Of a stretch of 64,000 nt of DNA, positions 24,637 through 32,776 are shown in pieces. The stretch comes from Allantophomopsis cytisporea (taxonomy: Eukaryota; Ascomycota; Leotiomycetes; Phacidiales; Phacidiaceae). Made by a program: the position numbers and the translations under genes. The stretch is taken from positions 372,001-436,000 of the forward strand of contig CP103036.1 of assembly GCA_024752435.1 (NCBI GenBank). The letters run 5' to 3'. The notes below the pieces were generated by a model. It was given only the letters and a program-made list of their open reading frames with translations, did not search any database and had not been told where the DNA came from. Position 1 is the stretch's first letter. Every line of letters begins with the position of its first letter.

Positions 24637-25116
24637 TTATTTAGAGTCCAATTCATACGAGGGTCTGTATTTTGGCTCAAGAAGACCAATCTGCACCATC
24701 AAGTTAGTTAAGATACTTGTGAATTCAGGAAAACAATGCAGCCAGCTCACCAATGAGAGGAGTCTCCAGGCTGGATCAGATGGCTGTGCGCCGACTCCGA
24801 GCCAGTATTTTGCTCGTACGGAATCGAGTCTGATATCCTTGAATGGTTTGCCTTCTCCATCAAGTGCTGGTTTTGGAATCGGATCGTATGTGCCTACAGT
24901 ATCGAACCGGTCCGTTAGTGAGCCACACATCGCTTCTGTCAATCTACCTCACATACCCAGAACTTCAATCGGCTTGCTGTTCCTTGCGGTTCTGAAAGAT
25001 GTCAGTTACGATAAAACTCCAAGAATGAATGTCACTGACCTGGCGTGCGCAACAACGATGTTATAGAAAGGCGCTTTACGCTTGCCAAATCTGGCCAATC
25101 GAATTTTGAGGACCAT
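24637..25116 (-). CDS. MRPS16: Mitochondrial ribosomal protein bS16m
   Basis: Small-subunit protein of the mitochondrial ribosome. Exons on the minus strand: 25116-25040, 24991-24957, 24893-24751 and 24690-24637; 102 residues. The protein starts MVLKIRLARFGKRKAPFYNI, continues TARNSKPIEVLGTYDPIPKP and KPFKDIRLD, then RAKYWLGVGAQPSD and ends IGLLEPKYRPSYELDSK. These are the bS16 signature blocks in order, at normal length. The second exon is only 35 nt. The gene is divergent from the epimerase gene, with starts 323 bp apart. Confidence 0.93.
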
Positions 25117-25439
25117 TGTGAAGCAAGTTACTTGATAGTGTCGAAGTTATTGAGTTGTTACATTCTGCCTCTTGCCTACGCGGCATACGCTTCCTCGCAT
25201 AACATTTATTTGCAGCCAATCACAACGGGCCACAGCCTTGTCGGAGAGAAAGACGCAGCAGCCTTACATCATATTGAATTCATACGGGACTCGGATTGCA
25301 TCATTGACAGCCAGCCCATAAAGCAAGTAACTGACTATTCGATTTTCTTTGACTGTACTCTTCAGCATCTTCTGCCCCTTCATAGTCTGTGACAGTTCAC
25401 AAGTGCTTTTGCTTGAACAATCTACACTTCACAGCAGAA
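25117..25439. promoter_or_regulatory. Bidirectional promoter region, MRPS16/NNR
   Basis: A 322-bp gap between two divergent start codons, which must serve both the mitochondrial ribosomal protein and the NAD(P)HX epimerase. No specific binding site is claimed. Confidence 0.4.
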
Positions 25440-26487
25440 ATGGCGCTCAAGGTAAGACTGACCGGCTCCATAAGCATATATAAATTTTGACATATCAAGA
25501 CAATTTCAGCCAAGAATGCTGCAGCACTCGACAAAGATCTCATGAGTGCCGGCGCATTTTCAATTGATCAACTTATGGAATTGGCAGGTTTGTCCGTTTC
25601 TCAGGCAGGTTCGTAACTCCTCTCATGTTGAGCTTAGATGATATATTCTCATCGCTTGAAAAGTATATCGAGTTCATCCCCCTTCCAAGGGACTCAGAAT
25701 TCTAGTCGCTTGTGGACCGGGAAATAATGGTAAGCTCTCAATTTCGAGACTTGTTGTCATTTTTTTTAACTCATTCATGTGGCCAACAGGTGGGGATGGT
25801 CTTGTGGCTGCCCGTCATCTCTGGCACTATGGTTATAAGCCGACTATCTATTACCCTAAGCAAAGCAAGAATGAACTATACCAGGTAAGCATTACAATCC
25901 TTCCACTCTTGAAAGAATCTGCTTATGACACTACTACATTGAAAGAGACTTGCAACTCAATTGCGGAACCTAAACGTAGAATTTGAGAATGACTTTCACA
26001 AAGCCCTCATCAATACTGATCACATTGTTGACGCTATTTTTGGTTTGTGATATGTCCAAGTCACAGTTTTCATATATCGCTCACATCTTATATCAGGGTT
26101 TAGCTTTTCGGGTGAAGTTCGTGAACCGTTTCCCTCAGTCATTGAAGCACTTGAGAAGACTAAAGTCCCGGTGACCTCTGTCGATGCTCCATCATCTTGG
26201 AATATTGAAGAAGGACCGCCCTCTTCTGGTGTTGGCAAATCATTCCACCCTACTGCTCTTGTCAGTTTGACGGCACCGAAGCCGTTAGTTAAATGGTTCA
26301 GGGGCAGACATTTTGTTGGAGGCCGGTAAGTAGTCTAATATTATATGATTGCTATTCAGACTACTGATTTATGTTGCCTCACAGATTTTTGAGTCCGGAT
26401 ATCGCCCAAAGATACAATCTGGACTTGCCGAAATATGATGGACTTGACCAAATTGTAGAGGTTGATAGCAGTGGTGGGAAGCTATGA
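25440..26487 (+). CDS. NAD(P)H-hydrate epimerase (YjeF_N / AIBP family)
   Basis: Repairs hydrated NADH and NADPH by interconverting the R and S epimers for the partner dehydratase. Seven exons: 25440-25451, 25500-25608, 25664-25729, 25790-25884, 25946-26042, 26097-26325 and 26385-26487; 236 residues, the usual length for the single-domain fungal enzyme. The first coding exon is only 12 nt (MALK). Key blocks are LDKDLMS, the cofactor and potassium site [27 protein letters not shown] and SVDAPSSW, ending with [10 protein letters not shown]. No mitochondrial presequence is obvious. The gene structure keeps frame across all six introns. Confidence 0.93.
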
Positions 26488-26739
26488 TAAGTTGGTAGTG
26501 AGAACAACAATCATTGGATTGGTTGCTTCCAAGTACATCCCTGAATGTTACTCGTCTCTTTTTGACTTCCATGACAGGAATTTTATGAAGTCAAGGAGTT
26601 TCTCTTCATTGTACTGGTTCTTTGTTTTGTTTGATTTCAATCATTCAATGGTATGACTCGAAACGTCCACATGGCTTGGAAGATGGCTCTTAACAAATAT
26701 ACAACTCTTAGCGATGATTGGAAGATAGCTAGCAAACCA
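26488..26739. other. 3' flank of the epimerase gene
   Basis: About 250 bp of normal composition between the epimerase stop and the damaged transporter fragment. No gene seen. Confidence 0.35.
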
Positions 26740-27050
26740 ATGACCGCCCAACACAGTCTGAGCCCGCGAGGGGTCGTAGTCGGCGCTCTAGTCGTTTGCT
26801 GAAGAAGGCTGGCATCTTGGGCCAGGCCTCATAGCTGAGCGGCAATGTCAATCTTGTTTAATACGATTATTGGCGCTAGTACCTTGCGATGCCCCTTGCT
26901 TTAAGTTATATAGGTATTTCACTTAGAACATTTATTATACTTTAGTCTATATTAACCAAGTATGATATTTAGATGAATTATATTCTTAATCAAAATATAA
27001 TAAATAAGTTATTTTGATCAAAGAGGGTCCTCCTTTTTTGCTTCAACGCA
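26740..27050 (+). pseudogene. RIP-damaged partial copy of AVT transporter exon 1
   Basis: From 26740 the sequence repeats 22617-22920 of the transporter gene located about 4 kb upstream. The first ~115 bp are nearly identical; the rest decays quickly and becomes AT-rich, yet GAGGGTCCTCCTTTTT and CGCAAAT near the end still align. Early differences are mainly C-to-T or G-to-A. One turns the Trp codon in QASWLS into TAG; others shift the frame. There is no start codon context or downstream exon, so it cannot make a transporter. The copy ends where foldback sequence begins. Confidence 0.85.
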
Positions 27051-27070
27051 AATAATCTGGAACCAACGCA

Positions 27071-27645
27071 GGGCCGGAACCGACGCAAATCTTAATATTT
27101 TACCAATATCCTATTCTGACTCCACGTATACTAGTTCAAATCAATCGAGTACATCGTATACCACCCCGTAACTTTCGATCTATACCACCCCGTAACTTTC
27201 GATCTATTAGATATAAAAGTTTTACATCTTTTGAGTATAATTACACTAAGTTATACTCATTTTCAAGATATACTTTTTTTTATTTCTCTAGAAAGTAGGC
27301 ACTTTTTCGGGTTTTATACTATACTCTTACATATACATAGTATGGCTAAAGGCTAAGCTTATATATAAGGTCTTTATACTCCAGTAAGCTTATATTTGTA
27401 ACGGTTTCTATATAGCTAGCTAGGAGCACTCAGAGAGAGCAAGAAAGGTAGAAAAAGAGTATACACTAAAAATTGAGTGTAACTTTATTTGATTGTACTC
27501 GATTGATGTAAAACTTCCATATCCAATAGAGCGGGAGTTAAAGACTTATAAACTATCTACCTGACTAATTTGGGCTAGTGTGTGTGGAATTATAATTGGA
27601 TGCTGGCAAAAGATTGAAATTGGCGTCGGTTCCGGGCCAGTCACT
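27071..27645. mobile_element. Foldback (snapback) element, copy 1
   Basis: Starts GGGCCGGAACCGACGCAA (27071-27088) and ends with its near inverse GGCGTCGGTTCCGGGCC (27622-27638) followed by AGTCAC. The internal arms are also inverted: AGTTATACTCATTTTC near 27250 faces AAAAATTGAGTGTAACTT near 27468. AT-rich with no ORF. Borders are approximate. It contains an exact 24-bp tandem duplication at 27157-27204. Confidence 0.6.
27157..27204. repeat. Exact 24-bp tandem duplication
   Basis: Two identical adjacent units, TATACCACCCCGTAACTTTC plus GATC, at 27157-27180 and 27181-27204. They are inside foldback copy 1 and are much more GC-rich than their surroundings. Confidence 0.9.
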
Positions 27646-27738
27646 CTACTACTCTTTGGGTTCTGTTCCACTACTTGTGTAAGTCTTACATCAATTGAAT
27701 GCGATTTAACCAAATTGCACCCATTTTTCACAAATTGT

Positions 27739-27951
27739 ATAACGCGACTGGCCCATAAGCGACGCAGGCCCATAAGCGACGCATCTTTGGAATTTTAACT
27801 TAAAATGACTATAACTCTACACACACTAGTCCAAATCGGGTAAGCAGACCGGCATATGATTCTATAGTACAAAGGCACTAAGTTACACTTAGTTTCAGTC
27901 AACCCTTATATTTGGCTTCTCTTACGCTTTACAAGAGCTCCTAGCTAGCTA
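27739..27951. mobile_element. Partial foldback element (left arm only)
   Basis: Begins TAACGCGACTGGCCCATAAG with two GCGACGCA boxes, then the family blocks AGTCCAAATCGGG and CAAGAGCTCCTAGCTAGCTA. It stops abruptly where the next copy begins at 27952, so only the left arm is seen here. Confidence 0.55.
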
Positions 27952-28478
27952 TAATGTGACTTGCGTAGAAGCGACGCAGTACCCGAAGCGACGCATTTTC
28001 AAAATTTTCACTTCAATTGACTATAGCTCCATGCGCACTATTCCAAATCGGGCTGGAAGATAGTATATTACTCTCTAGTTTCTACTATATACAATGTGTA
28101 AGTTTCACGCCAATTGCATGCGATGAAACTAAGTTATACTTATTTTCAGTATACCTTCATTTTAAACTTTTCTTGCTTTTGAAAAGAGTTCCTAGCTAGC
28201 TGTATAAAAACCGTTTTATATATAGGACTACTAGGGCTTGGAGACCTTATATATTACTTGGATTCATAGTTATATAACTTTTAAAGGGAGATATAGCATA
28301 CAGCCTGAAAAATCACTTGCTTTTTACTGAATCTTTTAATAACTTTAGCTAGAGCAATCATAAATGGCTATGAACTTGGATATAAAGTCTTTATATCCTA
28401 GTAGCCCTATCATAAGACAGTCTATATACAGCTAACTAGGAGCTCTTATGAAGTGTAAGAGAAATAGAAAAAAAGACA

Positions 28479-29670
28479 TAACGTGCCTCATGGGGAACCG
28501 ACGCATTAGTCGAAGCGACGCAGTAAAATTGAATGCAACTACTTTAATTACATATAACTCCTACGCCAACTTGTCCAAATCAGAATCCAGCTCTTCTAAG
28601 TCAATATAAGACCCCTGCTATTCAACCTGTGTATCATACACATTAATTGAGTCCAATGGTAGCTCTTTACAATGTTTTTTATGTACAGTCTCTTCTTCAG
28701 CTTCCTGTACTACTTGTAACACTTCCTGAGCTGAACATATAAACTAACCTTCCAATTGCACTCTTTTACCCTTATTCTGAGCGCGCCCAGTTTGGGCTAG
28801 CTCCTTATATAGAGAGTTCCCTTTGGATAGTTGTAAGCTTTATATTCTGAGCTTCAATTATATTGGTTGCTTGCTTAGTATACCAACGTGTAGGAGAGGG
28901 AACAGCTGGTTTAGTATCTGATAATGTATTATAAAACATATTATTGGCGTTTTTAAGTGCTGTATAACTAATAGGGGACCCTTTCAAAATCGAAATATCA
29001 AGGGTATGCAGTATTGGTGTAGAAGGTCGACTAGGAGGTCTGCTTAGTAGTTGTAATAGGAGGTTAGTAAGTACTCTAAATAGGTTATAAAGAATCAAAC
29101 CTGCTCCCTTCTAACCAGCTTGAATATTATGTGTATTCAAAGCTTTATTCCATATTTTAATAAGTATCTGAACCCAATATTTGTATGTTATACAGTTTAT
29201 ATATACTCTTGAATACCGATCGACCTCTTAAGTATAAACCTGTTTTATTGGTCTAAAAACACCAATACCAAGTAGTTGAAATAAATGAGAACAATGTAGT
29301 AGTAACATAAGTAAATCAATGCTATTACATATATATTTAGCAATGGGACACCTGCTGACCGCTTAATTCCGACACCCACTCAACCTTCCAATACACCTCG
29401 AATTATGTCGGATTGGTCTTCCCTTGGCCTGGTGCCGAAGAGTTGACTCTAGTATTTTGAAATGCCGTGCTGCAGCTCAAATCGATCCGAATTGATGTGT
29501 ATTGAGTGCATTAATTGCATCGGAAACAGCTCTTTCATTTGTCATATTGGTTCAATTGATTTGAAGTAGTAGTTGTAGAGCTATGTTCAATTGAAGTGGG
29601 AGTATGGTGTTGGTGTTGGGAGGGACTGCGTCGGTTCGGCTAATGCGTCGGTTCCCCATAAGTCACGTTA
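28479..29670 (-). mobile_element. Internally deleted pogo-type (Tc1/mariner) transposon
   Basis: A ~1.19-kb element flanked by TA. Its terminal inverted repeats of about 44 bp run from 28481 (ACGTGCCTCATGGGGAACCG...) and to 29668 (inverse ACGTGACTTATGGGGAACCG...), differing at only a few positions. Inside, on the minus strand, are remains of a DDE_1 transposase that keeps its N-terminal DNA-binding part and its C-terminus but lacks the catalytic core. It sits in a foldback element whose uninterrupted relative at 35.9 kb shows the empty site, so the TA duplication can be seen. Confidence 0.85.
28690..29545 (-). pseudogene. Deleted, RIP-damaged pogo transposase (HTH_psq plus DDE_1 C-terminus)
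   Basis: Reading from an ATG at 29545 (minus), the frame gives NERAVSDAINALN then AAARHFKILESTLRHQAKG, an HTH_psq-type domain with in-frame stops. Around 29345 it jumps straight to the end of the catalytic domain (HCSHLFQLLGIGVFRPIK, corresponding to the family's HTSHLLQPLDVGVFxPLK). The following C-terminal part includes RPPSRPSTPI. Stops interrupt it repeatedly. The first two catalytic aspartates are in the deleted part. It cannot encode an active enzyme. Confidence 0.8.
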
Positions 29671-29884
29671 TACTAAAAATGAGTATAACTTGGCGCTATT
29701 GCACTTGATTAACTTGAAACTTACGTATTTAGTAGAACGTAAGCTAAAAGATAGTAACCTATCCTCCTGCCTGATTTGGAATAGTATGCGTAGATCTATA
29801 ATGAGATATTGACAAAATGTTGGCTAATATACTGCTTCGGCTGATATACTAGTTCTCTATAATTTAACTAAGTTACATTATAAT

Positions 29885-30610
29885 TAACGTAACTTGCGTA
29901 GAACTGACGCAGTACCTGAAGCGACGCATTTTCGAGATTCTCACTATAATTGACTATAACTACATGCACACTAGTCCAAATCAAGCAACAAGACCTGTAT
30001 ATAAATCTCCAGCTTCTACTCTACAGTATGTGTAGCTCACACGCTAATTAAGTGTAATTGCAGTAATTTATGCTCATTTCAGTTTATACTTATTTTCTAC
30101 TTCTCTTGCTTTACAAGAGCTCTATACTAGCCGTACACAAATCGCTGTATATATAAGCCTATTATGGTACAACGACATTAGTTGTAAGCTTATAGCTATT
30201 TTTAATTGCTCTAGCTGGAGTTATAAAGAGCTTTAGTAAAAAGCAAGTGATTTTCAGGCTGTATGCTATATCTCTATTTAAAAGCTATATAACTATAAAC
30301 CCGAGTTATATATAAGGTCTTCTAGCCTGAATAAGCTTATAAATACAACAATTTTCATACAGCTAGCAGGGAGCTCATAGAAAGTAGAAGGGAAGTCAAA
30401 TATAAGAGCTGACTATAATCAAGTATAACTTAGTATAATAGCATGCAATTAGCATAAAAATTACACGTTCAGTAGAACAGAAGTCAAAGAGTAATAGCCA
30501 ATCTCTCTACCCGATTTGGGCTAGTACACATAGAGTTATAGTTAATTCAAGCAAGAATTTTGAAAATGTATTGCTTTGGGTACTACGCTGGTTCTATACA
30601 AGATATATTA
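29885..30610. mobile_element. Foldback element, 726 bp
   Basis: Left end TAACGTAACTTGCGTAGAAC and right end ...GTTCTATACAAGATATATTA are inverted with some decay. The arms carry AGTCCAAATCAAG and its inverse GATTTGGGCTAGT, and CAAGAGCTC with GGGAGCTCAT. The loop again carries AGCAAGTGATTTTC. It begins four bases after the previous copy ends. Confidence 0.75.
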
Positions 30611-30975
30611 CTAGTTGTGACTATATCTAGTAAGTCAGAAGCTTAGAATTTATAAAGCTTTTATTCTGATTTAGACTAGTAAATGTGGTAGAGCTATAGT
30701 AGATAGCCAGAAGTATTTGTACTGTCTGTACATGAGTTCCCAATATTTATAGTTATTTAGCTCATCTTATTCGTCGACGGAGGGTTTTATGCACAAAATA
30801 TGGGTATTCAGGCACGGACAGTACCACCCACTGTATAATTAATTATAGTCAAAATTTCGAAAATACATCGGCTCGGTCACATAGGAGGGACAGTTATCAG
30901 CTGGGAGAAACTATTCCGGTCTCCGTAGATAGTTGGAAACAATCCAAAAAAATCATCTAGAAATGCAAAATATAT

Positions 30976-31047
30976 TGCAACTGCCGTGAATCGAACACGA
31001 ACCTGCCGCTTGGAAGGCGGCAATCCTAACCATTGGACCACAGAAGC
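30976..31047 (-). tRNA. tRNA-Gly (anticodon TCC), with acceptor-stem mismatches
   Basis: 72 nt on the minus strand starting GCTTCTGTGGTCCAATGGTT. D stem GTCC/GGAT, anticodon stem GCCGC/GCGGC closing the loop CTTCCAA (anticodon TCC), T arm with TTCGATT, discriminator A. The 5' acceptor GCTTCTG pairs with 3' CAGTTGC at five positions but has two adjacent T-T mismatches (positions 3 and 4). No intron. A T7 run about 25 nt downstream (plus-strand A7 near 30946-30952) could end Pol III transcription. It lies at the edge of the AT-rich island. It may be functional or recently degraded. Confidence 0.8.
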
Positions 31048-31891
31048 AGTAAACTGATGACTAATCAGGCTCAGATGGTATGATCACACATATTTTGATA
31101 TATAATTACTCGAAAAACGGCATTCACCAGGTCGTTATCATGAATATGAAAGCTGTGTGGAGAGGTGCGTTGGCCAATATCTTTATCTCTTTATGCGACG
31201 ACAGTACTAAGTATCAACAATAATGCATCATGTGCTTATTGTTATATTACTAACTTACTACGTCGAGTTTACAATACGAAATATCAAAGTCATTTCTACA
31301 CTCGAAACGCTCATCCAGAAAAAGGAGAGAATTCAGTTTACAACAGGTGGATCGAACTGTGAAAGAGAAAGTACCTTGATCATTATTAGAGATATCCTAT
31401 AGACAGACTGTTCCTGAGCTTGACAGTGCTTGTGTGGCGGTCTCTACCCACCACTCGGCGCAGTCAGCTCAAAGTCTATAAGCGCATTAAGTTCTCAGCC
31501 ACAATTTCAAAGGTTGTGATGGCCACTAGATAGAATATGTTACTACCTTACGTTAGTGCTTGCGGTGCTGGTGGGATGTAAAAGAATTATATGTTCAGTT
31601 GAAGTGCGAGCGGAGATAGTGCAAGTACTGAGGTGAACGGAACGGGCCAACATCATCATAATGCAGTCATAGCCAAGACACTGGCATCACCGCGGAGGGA
31701 TTTCCTCTGTAGATACCTGGAACTGCATATGTTTGTGTGTGTGTATGTGATGTGTGCGCGTGGGGTGGGTGGGTGAAGTGAACTGAGCGATCAATTATTA
31801 TTGTGATAGTTGAGTAGCGATGATGCTGGAAAGTTTCAGTTGCCCTTGGATATTAGAAGCGCAAAAGGTAATTAATATTAATATACTTGTA
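31048..31891. other. Intergenic sequence between the tRNA and the 9-bp minisatellite
   Basis: About 840 bp of roughly normal composition with no recognisable gene. A GTGTGTGT run near 31733-31765 is the only clear simple repeat. Confidence 0.35.
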
Positions 31892-32089
31892 ACGTTGTAG
31901 ACGTTGTAGACGTTGTAGACGTTGTAGACGTTGTAGACGTTGTAGACGTTGTAGACGTTGTAGACGTTGTAGACGTTGTAGACGTTGTAGATGTTGTAGA
32001 CGTTGTAGACGTTGTAGACGTTGTAGACGTTGTAGACGTTGTAGATGTTGTAGACGTTGTAGACGTTGTAGACGTTGTAGACGTTGTAG
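31892..32089. repeat. 9-bp minisatellite ACGTTGTAG, 22 exact-length units
   Basis: Twenty-two head-to-tail units of ACGTTGTAG over 198 bp with no indel. Units 12 (31991-31999) and 18 (32045-32053) read ATGTTGTAG; all others are identical. On the minus strand it translates as repeating VYN in one frame and LQR in another, both ORFs without family features, so it is not annotated as coding. Confidence 0.97.
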
Positions 32090-32776
32090 TACAATTACAT
32101 ATGTACGTACATATGTACCTACATTATATATATATACAAATATACATATATAGAGGGGTAGAGGGTCGCGAAAGTAAGGGGAAACGAACATACATCCATC
32201 ATAAGACCCCGGTGTGCAGGGGTATGGAGTGACTAGCTACTTACCAGACACTGAAGTTGAGAGGTCACGATCCATCGAGCCTATCAACATTTGATACAAG
32301 ATACAATAATAAATACATGCACGATATGATACTTATAATAGTTGAGTATGGAGTTTTGAGCGCTTAAGCGTCTCAGCAAAACCAACACCAGCACTTGCAC
32401 CAACACCAACACCGACGCCAACACCAACACCAACTTCCAACATCAAGTCCAATTCCCGTTCCAACACATATTCACACAATCAAGCTGCCAAGTCTTAATT
32501 TCCTCGTGCTTTAGCTGTGCCCTTACTTATCTGATCCTATAATAATAGTCCCCCCTCCCCTCAAACCATCAATCCTTTTTCCCACTCAGAAGCAACTCAT
32601 GTTTCAAGCCATCCCCGCCTGTGTCCGCTCCATCTCGGCGCCTTCATCACCTTAAGATCTCCCCGTTTCCCCTCCGAATTATTTCGTCATCTTCGTTCCC
32701 TTCTTGCATATCCGATTTTGAGCACCGAGTTAACTTGAGGCTGGAATTGTGTATTGTTTCCTCACCTACACTCATC
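32090..32776. other. Upstream region of the senescence-domain gene
   Basis: Non-coding, about 690 bp. It starts with a perfect 20-bp palindrome at 32097-32116, then a TA-rich run. Near 32385-32435 there is a CCAACA(CCAACG)-type run and then a C/T-rich leader before the ATG. Confidence 0.4.

Larger units (their letters stand above)
27952..29880. mobile_element. Foldback element interrupted by a pogo-type insertion
   Basis: Left end TAATGTGACTTGCG (27952) and right end AAGTTACATTA (to 29880) are inverted. Without the insertion at 28479-29670 the element is about 737 bp, matching the other copies. The left arm carries GAAGCGACGCA, TTCCAAATCGGG, GAGTTCCTAGCTAGCTG; the right arm carries their inverse after 29671. 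The central loop includes AATCACTTGC. No ORF. Confidence 0.75.

Noticed and set aside
31798..32191. ORFs of 98 and 112 codons reading VYN and LQR repeats
   Set aside because: They are translations of the 9-bp minisatellite in two frames with no family features, so they are artefacts of the repeat.
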